From NCBI RefSeq assembly GCF_002483305.1, contig NZ_DLHQ01000017.1, forward strand, positions 1 to 55,663: 55,663 nucleotides of DNA, in the 5' to 3' direction. Shown piece by piece: positions 33,589 through 42,605 of the stretch. The first letter of the stretch is position 1. Each line of letters starts with the position of its first letter. The notes under the pieces are model-generated. The model worked only from the letters and a program-made list of their open reading frames with translations, did no database searches and was not told the origin of the DNA. The translations under genes and the position numbers were made by a program. Source of the DNA: Brevundimonas sp. UBA7664. Its GTDB lineage: Bacteria > Pseudomonadota > Alphaproteobacteria > Caulobacterales > Caulobacteraceae.

Positions 33589-34464
33589 TTAAAGCGCCGT
33601 AACCTCCGGCGACCGGAGCCAGTCGAACATCTCGTCCCACAGCGGCTCCAGTCCCTTGCGGAAGGCGCCCTCGTGGCCGATGCGGGCCACGCTGTAGTCA
33701 GCCGGGGCGCGGACGACGATCTCGTGCGGGGCGTGGGGATAGACCCGCATGAGGATGGGCGAGGTCACCGGCGTGGCGATGGGATCATCGGTGAAGACCC
33801 AGGAGCGGATCGGCGCCGTCACCGCGTCGTAATGGTGGGGCCGCAGCCGGTCGCGCAGTTCGTCGTGGAAATAAGACGCCTTCAGGCACCAGCGCCGCCA
33901 GGTCTTCCAGACGCCGGCGGGCAGGTCGGTCCCGGCCCACAGGCCGCCGCCCTTGATATAGCCGTGGCGCAACAGGCTCCACGGACCGTAGGCGAGCCAG
34001 AAGAACAGCTCGAGCGGATTGTAGGAGCGGTGGTGCCGGCCCCAGTAGCCGCTGCCGACCGAGACGAAGGCGTGGCGGTCGATGCGGTGGTGGTTGGGCA
34101 TGAAGCCGAGGAAATGGCCGCCGACGCTGTGGCCGACATGGACCACGGGCAGGCCCGGAGCCGCGGCGATCAGGGCGTCGAGGGCCGCGGGCATGTCGAG
34201 CCGGCCCCAGTCGGGATAGTCCATCTCCATGGCGGCGAGGTCTTCGGGCCGCGAGCCGGCGATGCCGCGGAAATCATAGGTCAGTACGGCCGCGCCGCGC
34301 GCCGCCAGATGCCGCGCGAACCGGTCGTAGAAGCCCTTGGGGAAGCCGGTCCCCGAACTGACCAGCACGGCCACTGTCGGGGCGACAGCCGAGACCAGTC
34401 GCATCGACAGCGGATAGCCGTCGGAGGCCGGGGCGATGAAGTCGCGGATGACGGGGTCGCTCAT
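33589..34464 (-). CDS. Alpha/beta hydrolase, COG4757-like
   Basis: A 291-residue protein with the nucleophile elbow GHSVGG and conserved LTYDFRGIAGSRP and FTDDPIATP segments. It resembles a predicted hydrolase group (COG4757) rather than a lipase of known type. There is no signal peptide, so it should be cytoplasmic. The substrate is unknown. It is divergent from DUF3297 across about 125 bases. Confidence 0.78.
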   Translation of the reverse strand: MSDPVIRDFIAPASDGYPLSMRLVSAVAPTVAVLVSSGTGFPKGFYDRFARHLAARGAAVLTYDFRGIAGSRPEDLAAMEMDYPDWGRLDMPAALDALIAAAPGLPVVHVGHSVGGHFLGFMPNHHRIDRHAFVSVGSGYWGRHHRSYNPLELFFWLAYGPWSLLRHGYIKGGGLWAGTDLPAGVWKTWRRWCLKASYFHDELRDRLRPHHYDAVTAPIRSWVFTDDPIATPVTSPILMRVYPHAPHEIVVRAPADYSVARIGHEGAFRKGLEPLWDEMFDWLRSPEVTAL

Positions 34465-34589
34465 TGTTAGTCCGTAGCTATTCGCAACGAACCTAGCCGA
34501 TTGACGCGGCGTCAGGTCAAGCGCTCTTGGAGCCGGCGCGGTCCTCGGCTAAAGCCCGCGCCTTCTCCTGCTTTCCGGGCTTTCTCGCC

Positions 34590-34826
34590 ATGACCGATCT
34601 TCCCGACCGCCTGTCCGTCGATCCCGACAGCCCGTTCCACGACGCCGACCTGTTGGCGAAGGGGATCGGCGTCCGCTTCAAGGGCGAGGAAAAGACCAAT
34701 GTCGAGGAATACTGCATCTCGGAAAACTGGGTCCGTCTGGCCGTCGGCAACCGCGTCGACCGCCGCGGCAAGGCCCTGACCGTCAAGCTGCAGGGTCCGG
34801 TCGAGGCCTGGGTCAAGGGCGAGTAG
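34590..34826 (+). CDS. DUF3297 family protein
   Basis: A 78-residue protein: MTDLPDRLSVDPDSPFHD at the start, then GIGVRFKGEEKTNVEEYC and DRRGKALTVKLQGPVEAW. I recognise it as DUF3297, widespread in proteobacteria and of unknown function. The ATG at 34590 was preferred because the 21 in-frame residues before it are low complexity and not family-like. Confidence 0.82.
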   Translation: MTDLPDRLSVDPDSPFHDADLLAKGIGVRFKGEEKTNVEEYCISENWVRLAVGNRVDRRGKALTVKLQGPVEAWVKGE

Positions 34827-34933
34827 GTCGCCGGTCCTTATGGCGGCGTCGAAAAAACTCCGGCGCGGGCCGCTTGTCCGCTCTCATCGCAGGGTTCAGG
34901 TTCCGGCTCCTCATTGAGTCTCCCGGAGCCGTC

Positions 34934-36355
34934 ATGCGTCTGTCCGCCCGCCTCCTCGCCGCCAGCGCGCTCGCGCTGACCCTCGTCGCCGCGCCGGCTG
35001 CGGCCCAGGACGCCGCCACCATCGCGCGCGCCGCAACCATCCGCGACGCGGCGCTGAACGAGAATATCGCGCTCGACTACGTCACCCAGCTGACCACCCG
35101 GTTCGGGGCGCGGCCGGCAGGGTCGAAGGCCGAGCAGGACGCCTCGGCCTGGGCTGCCGACTATATGCGGGCCCAGGGCTTCCAGAATGTTCGGATCGAG
35201 GAATTCCCGCTGGTCGGTTGGGAGCGGGGCGAGGAGAGCGCCGCCATCGTCGGGGCCCGGCCGCAGCGGCTCGCGGTCGTCGCCCTGGGCCATTCGCCCG
35301 GCACCAACGGTCCGATCGAGGCCGAGGTGGTGCGGTTCGACAGCCTTGAGGCGCTGAACGCCGCGCCCGCCGGATCGCTGGCGGGCAAGATCGCCTTCAT
35401 CGACGCAGGCCAGATGGTGCGGATGCAGGACGGCGCCGGCTATGGCCCGCTGACGCGCATCCGGGGCGCCGGACCCGGCGCGGCGGCGGCCAAGGGAGCG
35501 GTGGCCTTCATCATGCGCTCGGTCGGATCGGACGAGCACCGGATGCCGCACACCGGCACCACCCGCTACATCGACGGCGTGGTGCCCCTGCCGGGCTTCG
35601 CCCTGGCGGCGCCGGACGCCGACACGGTCTCGCGCCTGATCGGCATGGGCGAGACGGTGCGTCTGCGGCTGTCCTCGACTGCACACACCTATGAGACCGT
35701 CAGCCAGAACGTCATCGGCGACATCGTCGGCCGCTCACGGCCGAACGAGATCATCGTCCTCGGTTCGCACATGGACAGCTGGGACCTCGGCACGGGGGCC
35801 ATCGACGATGGCGCCGGCGGGGCCATCACCCTGGCGGCGGCCAAGGCCATCGCCGAGAGCGGGCGGCGTCCGGCCCGGACGGTGCGCGTGGTCCTGTACG
35901 GCTCGGAAGAGGTCGACCAGCCGAACAACACGGGCAACGGCGGCGGGGCCTATCTGCGCGGCATCGGCGCGGCGGCGGACCAGCATATCATCGCCGGCGA
36001 GAGCGATTTCGGGGCCGACCGGGTCTATGCCCTGCGACTGCCGCCGGGCGCCCAGACCTCGGATTTCGCCCGGGCGGCGGCGCAGGTGCTGTATCCGATC
36101 GGCGTGCTGTCGTCGGCCGAGCCTGAACTGTACGGCGGGGCCGACGTCGGTCCGCTGGCCGGGGTCGGGGTGCCGATGTTCGGCCTGAGCCAGGACGGCA
36201 CCCGCTATTTCGACCTGCACCACACCGCCGACGACACCCTGGACAAGATCGATCCGGAACAGATGAGCCAGAACGTCGCCGCCTGGGCGGCGCTGGTGTG
36301 GCTGATCGCGGATTCGGACGTGGACTTCCGGTCGATGCGGCCAGCGGCGGACTGA
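34934..36355 (+). CDS. Secreted M28 family aminopeptidase
   Basis: A 473-residue protein with a signal peptide (MRLSARLLAASALALTLVAAPAAAQ). The zinc ligands of M28 peptidases are present: His in LGSHMDSWDLG, Asp in DDGAGG, Glu in YGSEE, Asp in GESDFG and His in HHTADDT. A protease-associated (PA) domain lies between about residues 120 and 240. It would release N-terminal amino acids from peptides in the periplasm. The start was set at the ATG before the signal peptide, with GGAG just upstream. Confidence 0.88.
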   Translation: MRLSARLLAASALALTLVAAPAAAQDAATIARAATIRDAALNENIALDYVTQLTTRFGARPAGSKAEQDASAWAADYMRAQGFQNVRIEEFPLVGWERGEESAAIVGARPQRLAVVALGHSPGTNGPIEAEVVRFDSLEALNAAPAGSLAGKIAFIDAGQMVRMQDGAGYGPLTRIRGAGPGAAAAKGAVAFIMRSVGSDEHRMPHTGTTRYIDGVVPLPGFALAAPDADTVSRLIGMGETVRLRLSSTAHTYETVSQNVIGDIVGRSRPNEIIVLGSHMDSWDLGTGAIDDGAGGAITLAAAKAIAESGRRPARTVRVVLYGSEEVDQPNNTGNGGGAYLRGIGAAADQHIIAGESDFGADRVYALRLPPGAQTSDFARAAAQVLYPIGVLSSAEPELYGGADVGPLAGVGVPMFGLSQDGTRYFDLHHTADDTLDKIDPEQMSQNVAAWAALVWLIADSDVDFRSMRPAAD

Positions 36356-36401
36356 CCAGATGGTCGAAGCGGGCGGGCGCTGCTAGATCACGCCACAGCC
36401 C

Positions 36402-36486
36402 GCGAGCGTGGCGAAACTGGTAGACGCAAGGGACTTAAAATCCCTCGACTTCGGTCATGCGGGTTCGACCCCCGCCGCTCGCACCA
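36402..36486 (+). tRNA. tRNA-Leu (UAA anticodon)
   Basis: An 85-base gene with a perfect 7-base acceptor stem (GCGAGCG with CGCTCGC), the anticodon stem AGGGA/TCCCT with loop CTTAAAA (anticodon TAA), a long variable arm typical of class II tRNA, the T-arm GGGTTCGACCC and an encoded CCA end. It reads UUA and UUG leucine codons, rare in such a GC-rich genome. Confidence 0.96.
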
Positions 36487-36495
36487 CGGCCGCCG

Positions 36496-37572
36496 TCAGC
36501 CCGGCCCGATGGCCACGCTGGACAGCAGGGCCACGACCTCGGCCTGCCGGGTGCAGCCGGTCTTTTCCAGCACACGGCGCAGCTGGGAGCGCACGGTCGT
36601 CATCGCGACATCGCCGGCGGCGGCGATCTCCTCGAGGGTTCTGCCGGTGGCCAGACCGCCGGCGACGCGCGCCTCCTGGGGCGTCAGGTCGAACAGCGAC
36701 TGCATGATTTCGGCCGAGGGGGCGCGGTCGCCGGCGACCGGGGTGATCATCAGCAGGGCATAGCTCTGGCCGAAGATGTCGTGCGCGGATCGTTTGATCG
36801 GCATGACGTGCAGCACCATCGACGCCCGGCCATGGGCGTCGCGCAGGGGGATCGAGCAGGCCTCCGATCCGGGCGTCTCGATCGCCGCCAGCGCCGCCAG
36901 CCACTGATCGTTGGCGCGCTTGTCCGGCAGGACGAGACGATTGTCGGCGCCGAAACGGATGCGCTCGGGCAGGGTCTCGATCAGGGCGTTGGCCTCGATC
37001 ACCCGGCCGGCCGAATCGGCCACCAGGGCGGGCAGGCGCAGGGCCGTCAACGCCTCTGCGGCCCCCTGGACGCGCTGGAGCTCAAGCCGCGCCGACACCA
37101 TGGCGCTGCGGGACAGGTGCGGGCGGAGTTCGTTCAGACGATCGACATAGGTCTGTTCGATCGGGCCGCGCCCGAACTCGCGTTCGACGCTGAAGACGAT
37201 GTTGTCGCCCGTGGGAATCTTCAGCCCCGTTCCGGCGGACCAGCCGAGCCCCCGGGGCCGGAAGAAGTCGCGGTAGATGGGGTCGGCGTCGAGTTCGTCC
37301 TCGCTCCAGAAATCCTGCTCCACGAAGAAGGATGGCTGCGACTGCCCCATCAGGCAGACCCGCCGGCTGCAGCGGGTGAACCAGCCGTCGGCGACGTATT
37401 CGTCGAAGACATCGCGGACGGCCCCGGACGCGGTCCAGTAGAGCGCCTTGCGCGCGGAGAACAGCAGCCCGCCGCGGGCTTCCGTCAGGGTCGCGAGGTC
37501 GTCGAGAACGGACGGCCACAGCTCCGGCACGACGGAGCATTCGTAAATGCGGTCGATCAACTCAGCCGGCAC
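36496..37572 (-). CDS. LuxR family transcriptional regulator
   Basis: A 358-residue protein. The C-terminal LuxR-type helix-turn-helix (about residues 290-350) reads LTPQEARVAGGLATGRTLEEIAAA then TTVRSQLRRVLEKTGCTRQAE. The N-terminal 280 residues show a PAS-like or sensor region (VVADSAGRVIEANALIETLP type) of the class common in Caulobacterales orphan LuxR proteins. The signal is unknown. The stop is 10 bases from the tRNA, in convergent orientation. Confidence 0.82.
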   Translation of the reverse strand: MPAELIDRIYECSVVPELWPSVLDDLATLTEARGGLLFSARKALYWTASGAVRDVFDEYVADGWFTRCSRRVCLMGQSQPSFFVEQDFWSEDELDADPIYRDFFRPRGLGWSAGTGLKIPTGDNIVFSVEREFGRGPIEQTYVDRLNELRPHLSRSAMVSARLELQRVQGAAEALTALRLPALVADSAGRVIEANALIETLPERIRFGADNRLVLPDKRANDQWLAALAAIETPGSEACSIPLRDAHGRASMVLHVMPIKRSAHDIFGQSYALLMITPVAGDRAPSAEIMQSLFDLTPQEARVAGGLATGRTLEEIAAAGDVAMTTVRSQLRRVLEKTGCTRQAEVVALLSSVAIGPG

Positions 37573-37723
37573 CCGGGGCCCCGATCATCTTTGGCCGGCG
37601 GTTCGGAACGCCGCCGGCGCGACGATCTCACATCCCGCTGATCGCGGGAATAGCCGCTCCGGGCCTGGGCAGATCCGGATCGAGGGCGTCCGCGCGCGTC
37701 GCTGACGCCGAAGGCGCCGCCCG

Positions 37724-37993
37724 CTACGTCCCATTGACCGGCCGGGACGGTGAAACGGCCGGCGCCGCCCGAGGGGATCGCCATGCCGCGGGCAGCCGGT
37801 GCAGCCCGTAGGTCGAGCTGCTGCAGGAGATCAGCACGGCGTGGAACTGGTCTCCGGTGGCGTTGATGACCTGGATCGAGCCGCGGGGCTCGCCCGGACG
37901 GACCAGGGGACCGCCCGTCACCAGGCTGGAGGAACAGCCCGAGAGGGCGACGACGGCTCCGAGCGCCAGAACGCAGCGAAGAACGGTGTTCAT
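37724..37993 (-). pseudogene. Small lipoprotein gene with an apparent 1-base frameshift
   Basis: The reading frame opens with a good lipoprotein signal (MNTVLRCVLALGAVVALSGC) and a beta-like segment (GSIQVINATGDQFHAVLIS, YGLHRLP). After RLP the frame becomes non-protein-like. In the frame displaced by one base, GMAIPSGGAGRFTVPAGQWD and VAGGAFG continue the protein. The junction is near 37786-37790, where one base seems missing (GC-GGC instead of GCN-GGC). It may be a real frameshift or a sequencing error. The restored frame would run toward 37557, overlapping the LuxR start, so its true end is uncertain. Confidence 0.6.
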
Positions 37994-38116
37994 GATCAGC
38001 GCCTCCCGCAACAACCGGCGTCGTGCGCCAGCCTCCCTGCGGTGGATCTAGGCGGAGACGGACCGGGCCGGCGTCATCCAAACGGATGAAACAGGAGCGA
38101 TCTCAGACCGGCGAGG

Positions 38117-38299
38117 CTAGCGCTTCTTGCCCAGCTCGGCGGCGATGTCCTTGATGTTGCGGCCGGCCTTGCGGTGGGCGGCGGTCAGTTGGTCGCGGGT
38201 CACGCCCCAGCGCTTCATCCAGTGTTCGACGGCCTGGCGTTCGGACAGGTCCAGCCGGTCCCGGTCGATGAAGCCGCGCTTGTCCTTCAGTCCCGCCAT
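38117..38299 (-). CDS. DUF3606 domain protein
   Basis: A 60-residue protein: a short charged start and the DUF3606 core DRLDLSERQAVEHWMKRWGVT followed by LTAAHRKAGRNIKDIAAEL. The family is a small, probably helical, protein of unknown function. The ATG at 38299 was chosen because the 9 preceding in-frame residues do not match. It is divergent from pyruvate kinase. Confidence 0.8.
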   Translation of the reverse strand: MAGLKDKRGFIDRDRLDLSERQAVEHWMKRWGVTRDQLTAAHRKAGRNIKDIAAELGKKR

Positions 38300-38437
38300 C
38301 GGTCGCTCCTCTCCCGCGGCGTGCACCGCGCCCCCGCCTTACCGCATAACTTCGTGTTTCGCGCGCCGAACCGCGCTCGAACCCGCGCGCTTTCATGGCA
38401 GAAGAGGGAATCGCCCCTCCGGCCCTATGGATATTCG

Positions 38438-39868
38438 ATGAAAAGAGCCCGGCGCGCCCGCATCGTCGCGACCTTGGGACCCGCCAGCCGGGCGCCCGGC
38501 ATGGTCAAGGCCCTGGCCCAGGCCGGGGTCGACGTGTTCCGCCTGAATTTCAGCCACGGCTCGCATGAGGATCACGCGGCGGCGTTGAAGGCCGTGCGCG
38601 GGGCCGAGCTGGCGCTGAAGCGGCCGCTGGGCGTGCTGGCGGATCTGCAGGGGCCCAAGCTGCGGCTGGGCAAGTTCAAAGACGTCGAGATCGACGTCAA
38701 GCCGGGCCACAAGATGCGGTTCGACCTCGACCCGACGCCGGGCGACGCGACCCGGGTGCAGATGCCGCATCCGGAGATCTTCCGCGCCCTGCGCACCGGC
38801 ATGCTGCTGCTGCTCGACGACGGTCGGGTGCGGCTGCGGGTCAATGAGCGTGATGACACGTGGGCCGATGTCACGGTCGAGAGCGGCTCCAAACTGTCCG
38901 ATCGCAAGGGCGTGGCGGTGCCCGAGGCGGTGGTGCCGGTCTCGGCCCTGACGCCCAAGGACCGGGAGGACCTGGCCTTCGCCCTGCGCATCGGCGTCGA
39001 CTGGGTGGCGCTGAGCTTCGTGCAGAAGGCCGAGGACATGGCCGAGCTGAAGCAGATCGTGAAGGGCCGCGCCGCCTGTCTCGCCAAGATCGAGAAGCCG
39101 CAGGCGTTGGCGGAGCTGGAGAGCATCCTCGACTATTGCGACGGGGTGATGGTCGCGCGCGGCGATCTGGGCGTGGAGCTGGAGCCGGAAGAGGTGCCGG
39201 TGGCGCAGAAGCAGATCATCCGCGCCGCCCGCCAGCGCGGGGTGCCGGTGATCGTGGCGACACAGATGCTGGAGAGCATGACGTCGTCTCCCGCGCCGAC
39301 CCGGGCCGAGGCCTCGGACGTGGCCAATGCCGCCTATGAGGGCGCTGACGCCCTGATGCTGTCGGCCGAGACGGCCTCGGGCGACTATCCGCTGGAATCG
39401 GTCGGGGTGATGAGCCGGATCATTGAACGGGTCGAGAAGGACCCGATGTGGCCCAGTCTGATGGACGCCGAACACGCCGGCATGGACGACATCGACGCCG
39501 ACGCCCTGGTCGCCGCGGCGCGCAAGGCGGCCGAGGCGCAGTCGACGGCCTGTATCGTGGTGTTCACGACCCTGGGGGGAACGGCGCGGCGGATGGCGCG
39601 AGAACGGCCGCTGCAGCCGGTTCTGGCCCTGACGCCCAATCCGGACACGGCGCGACGGCTGGCGCTGGTGTGGGGTCTGGAGACGCGGCTGGGCAAGGAG
39701 CCGGCGTCGCTGGAGGATGTGACCGAGGACGCGGTCAACAGCGCGGTCGAATACGACATGGCCCAGCCGGGTCAGCGCATCCTGATCCTGGCCGGAACGC
39801 CCTTCGGCGCGCCGGGGGCTGCGAATCTTCTGCGACTGGCCCATGCTCCGGCGAAGGGGCGCAAATAG
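38438..39868 (+). CDS. pyk: Pyruvate kinase
   Basis: A 476-residue enzyme of normal length. It begins MKRARRARIVATLGPAS and has FRLNFSHGSHEDH, the substrate region LADLQGPKLRLG, the active-site LAKIEKPQAL, VARGDLGVELEPEEVP and MTSSPAPTRAEASDVANA. It makes pyruvate and ATP from phosphoenolpyruvate and ADP, the last step of glycolysis/Entner-Doudoroff. An in-frame upstream extension of 88 residues is not pyruvate kinase and overlaps the DUF3606 gene on the opposite strand. Confidence 0.96.
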   Translation: MKRARRARIVATLGPASRAPGMVKALAQAGVDVFRLNFSHGSHEDHAAALKAVRGAELALKRPLGVLADLQGPKLRLGKFKDVEIDVKPGHKMRFDLDPTPGDATRVQMPHPEIFRALRTGMLLLLDDGRVRLRVNERDDTWADVTVESGSKLSDRKGVAVPEAVVPVSALTPKDREDLAFALRIGVDWVALSFVQKAEDMAELKQIVKGRAACLAKIEKPQALAELESILDYCDGVMVARGDLGVELEPEEVPVAQKQIIRAARQRGVPVIVATQMLESMTSSPAPTRAEASDVANAAYEGADALMLSAETASGDYPLESVGVMSRIIERVEKDPMWPSLMDAEHAGMDDIDADALVAAARKAAEAQSTACIVVFTTLGGTARRMARERPLQPVLALTPNPDTARRLALVWGLETRLGKEPASLEDVTEDAVNSAVEYDMAQPGQRILILAGTPFGAPGAANLLRLAHAPAKGRK

Positions 39869-39890
39869 CGTCTGATCCCTTCCGGTCGGC

Positions 39891-40931
39891 ATGATCAAAT
39901 ACATCGGCTCAAAGCGGGCGCTGCTGACCCAGATCGCGACGGCGATCCGCGGCCAGCTGCCTGACGGCGGGACGGTGTGCGACCTGTTCTCCGGCAGCGC
40001 GCGCGTGGGGCATGCGCTGAAGCGCGAGGGGTTCCGGGTCTGGTCGAACGACCACAACGCCTATGCCCACACGCTCGCCACCGCCTATGTCCAGGCCGAC
40101 CGCGAACGCTGGCTGGACAGGGCCGAGGCGGTGCTGGCCGAACTGCGGGCCGTGACGCCCGAGGCCGGCTGGTTCACCAAGGCCTTCTGCGAGGACGCCC
40201 GCTATTTCACGCCGCAGAACGGCGCGGTCATCGACGCCATGCGCGACCGGATCGCAGCCATGGCGCTGGAGCCCGAGCTGGAGGCGATTGCGCTGGTCAG
40301 CCTGATGGAGGCGGCCGACCGGGTGGATTCCACGGCCGGTCTGCAGATGGCCTATATGAAGTCATGGGCGGCGCGGGCGCTGAAGCCGCTCGAGCTGCGC
40401 ATGCCCGACATCCTTCCCGGCGTGGCCTGCGGACCGTGCAAGGCGACGCGACGGGACGCGGTCGAACTGGCCCCCGAGGTCGAGGCCGATCTGGTCTATC
40501 TGGACCCGCCCTACAATCAGCATTCCTATCTGGGGAACTACCACTGCTGGGAGAGTCTGGTGCTGTGGGATCGGCCCGAGACCTACGGGATCGCCAACAA
40601 GCGGATCGACGTCCGCACCCGCAAGAGCGCCTTCAACAGCAAACCCGGGATCGCGCTGGCGCTGCAGGCGGTGATCGAGGGGCTGAAGGCGCCGAACCTG
40701 ATCGTGTCGTTCAATGACGAGGGCTATCTGGGGCGTGACCAGCTGGTCGGCATGCTGTCGGGTCGGGGCGAGGTGCAGGTGATCGAGATCGCCCGCCCGC
40801 GCTACGTCGGGGCCCGCATCGGCATCCACAATCCCAAGGGCGAGAAGGTCGGGGCGGTCGGTCGGCTGAGGAATGTCGAATATCTGTTCGTGGTCAGCAA
40901 ACGGCCGGTCAGCCTGGCGGACGCGGCCTAG
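39891..40931 (+). CDS. D12-class N6-adenine DNA methyltransferase
   Basis: A 346-residue enzyme. The S-adenosylmethionine motif is DLFSGSARVG (about residues 31-40) and the catalytic motif is DPPYNQHSY (about residue 200). KYIGSKR at the start is typical of the D12 (Dam-like) class. No restriction endonuclease or specificity gene is adjacent, so it is probably a solitary methylase. Its recognition sequence is not predictable from sequence. It follows pyk by 22 bases on the same strand and might be co-transcribed with it. Confidence 0.87.
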   Translation: MIKYIGSKRALLTQIATAIRGQLPDGGTVCDLFSGSARVGHALKREGFRVWSNDHNAYAHTLATAYVQADRERWLDRAEAVLAELRAVTPEAGWFTKAFCEDARYFTPQNGAVIDAMRDRIAAMALEPELEAIALVSLMEAADRVDSTAGLQMAYMKSWAARALKPLELRMPDILPGVACGPCKATRRDAVELAPEVEADLVYLDPPYNQHSYLGNYHCWESLVLWDRPETYGIANKRIDVRTRKSAFNSKPGIALALQAVIEGLKAPNLIVSFNDEGYLGRDQLVGMLSGRGEVQVIEIARPRYVGARIGIHNPKGEKVGAVGRLRNVEYLFVVSKRPVSLADAA

Positions 40932-40970
40932 GCCGGCGGAACGACCGTTTGACATTGTCGTTTAGCGGGC

Positions 40971-41231
40971 ATGGAAATGTCGCCCATGACCTCCGCCCGC
41001 CGCCTTGAGGGTGTTCGCGCCTATGGCCGCGCCGCCGACGCCTTTGACACGGTCGCCTGGCGACCGCCGTCGTCGGCGCGGTTCGATCCCCGGGTGGCGA
41101 ACGATGCGGTCGACCCCGAGCCGACCCTGAAGGAACTGATCGCCGATCTGCCCGGCTGGGTGACCGTGGTCGGCGGCGGCGTGATCGCGGCCCTGATGGG
41201 CGCGCTGGTCGGCGGGGCGCTGGCGCTCTGA
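40971..41231 (+). CDS. Small membrane-anchored protein
   Basis: An 86-residue protein with an Arg-rich polar N-terminal two-thirds and one C-terminal hydrophobic segment (WVTVVGGGVIAALMGALVGG), so it is likely tail-anchored. No family was recognised. A second ATG at 40986 is an alternative start. It converges on rnhB. Confidence 0.55.
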   Translation: MEMSPMTSARRLEGVRAYGRAADAFDTVAWRPPSSARFDPRVANDAVDPEPTLKELIADLPGWVTVVGGGVIAALMGALVGGALAL

Positions 41232-41235
41232 TCCG

Positions 41236-41892
41236 CTATTGATCCAGCAGGGCCCGGATCGGCGCCCAGCTGCGACGGTGCGCCGGGCAGGGACCCCGTT
41301 CCTTCAGCGCGGCGGAATGGACCGGCGCATTGTAGCCCTTGTGGCCGGCGAAGCCGTAGCCGGGGTATTCCGCGTCGAGTTCGACCATCAGCCGGTCCCG
41401 CGCCGTCTTGGCCAGGATCGAGGCGGCGGCGATCGACAGGGAGAGGCTGTCGCCCTTGATCACGGTCTGCACCGCGCACGGCAGTTTGAATCCGTAGTTG
41501 CCGTCCACCAGCGCCGCGACGGGCTGGATCGCCATCGCCTCGATCGCCCGGCACATCGCCAGCCCGGTGGCGTGCAGGATGTTGTGGGTCTCGATCTCCT
41601 CGACGGAGGCGAAGCCGACGCCCCAGGCGAGGGCGCGGGCCTTGATCTCAATCTCGAGGGCCTCGCGCCGGGCGTGGGTCAGGGCCTTGGAGTCGTCGAT
41701 GCCGGCGGGCAGGTCGTCGGGATTGAGGATCACCGCCCCCGCCGAGACCGGCCCGGCCCAGGGTCCGCGGCCCGCCTCGTCGACGCCGCAGACCGGTCCG
41801 CCGGCGCTTTCGATCAGCAGGACCTCCAGTGCCAGGGTCGGGAAGGCGCGCGAAAGCTTCGCCTTTGCAGGGGGTTTGGCCGGAGTCTTCAC
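41236..41892 (-). CDS. rnhB: Ribonuclease HII
   Basis: A 218-residue enzyme with the motif GVDEAGRGPWAGPV (acidic catalytic pair) and the conserved DGNYGFKLP and AAASILAKTARDRLM. It removes RNA from RNA-DNA hybrids, including single misinserted ribonucleotides. The GTG at 41892 was chosen because it overlaps the tag stop by 4 bases (GTGA); an ATG at 41931 would lie within tag. Confidence 0.94.
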   Translation of the reverse strand: MKTPAKPPAKAKLSRAFPTLALEVLLIESAGGPVCGVDEAGRGPWAGPVSAGAVILNPDDLPAGIDDSKALTHARREALEIEIKARALAWGVGFASVEEIETHNILHATGLAMCRAIEAMAIQPVAALVDGNYGFKLPCAVQTVIKGDSLSLSIAAASILAKTARDRLMVELDAEYPGYGFAGHKGYNAPVHSAALKERGPCPAHRRSWAPIRALLDQ

Positions 41893-42476
41893 GACCGGGC
41901 CATCGCACGAACCTGCCGGTGACGGAAGCATTCCGCACCGTGATCGTTGACCATGCCCACGGCCTGCATGAAGGCGTAGACGATCACCGGTCCCACGAAG
42001 GTGAAGCCGCGCTTCTTCAGCGCCTTCGACATCGCCTCGGATTCAGGGGTGGCCACGGGCCGGGCGTCGCCGTCGGGCCAGCTGTTCTGAATCGGGGCGC
42101 CGCCGACGAAGGACCAGAGCCATTCGCTGAAGTCCTCGCCGCTGTCGCGCATCTCCAGCCAGATCCGCGCGCCCTTGATGGCGCTGTTGATCTTGGCCCG
42201 CGAGCGGATGATGCGGGAGTCGCCGAGCAGACGTTCGATGTCCGCTTCGCCATACGCCGCGATCGTCTCCGGGTCGAAGCCGTCGAAGGCGTCGCGCATC
42301 CCCTCGCGTTTGCGCAGGATGGTGATCCACGCCAGCCCGGCCTGGAAACCGTCCAGCACCAGCTTCTCCCACAGGGCGCGGGCGTCGTACTCGGGCACGC
42401 CCCATTCCTCGTCGTGATAGGCGACGTACAGCGGATCGGTCCCGCACCAGGCGCAGCGATGGAGTGAGTCGGCCAT
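41889..42476 (-). CDS. tag: DNA-3-methyladenine glycosylase I
   Basis: A 195-residue enzyme. The zinc and active-site features are present: CAWCG near the start, YHDEEWGVPEYDARALWEKLVLDGFQAGLAW-type core (YHDEEWG), and HCAECFRH-like ending as NDHGAECFRH. It removes 3-methyladenine from alkylated DNA in base excision repair. It is coupled to rnhB downstream by a 4-base overlap. The start was set at the ATG before ADSLHRCAWCG. Confidence 0.95.
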   Translation of the reverse strand: MADSLHRCAWCGTDPLYVAYHDEEWGVPEYDARALWEKLVLDGFQAGLAWITILRKREGMRDAFDGFDPETIAAYGEADIERLLGDSRIIRSRAKINSAIKGARIWLEMRDSGEDFSEWLWSFVGGAPIQNSWPDGDARPVATPESEAMSKALKKRGFTFVGPVIVYAFMQAVGMVNDHGAECFRHRQVRAMARS

Positions 42477-42605
42477 GAGGAGAGGGTAGCGGGTTGGGGT
42501 GGGGTGCGCAGTGGGTCCGATCTCGACCCGCGAGACTTTCTTCAGGCGCGGAGTATGGTCACCCGCAGATCGGCGCATTGAGGGAGGCGCGCTCGGGAGT
42601 TCTCC

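Noticed and set aside
36402..36486. tRNA-Leu as an integration site for a mobile element
   Set aside because: No integrase gene and no repeated 3' tRNA end were seen in the adjacent sequence; the flanking genes are ordinary.
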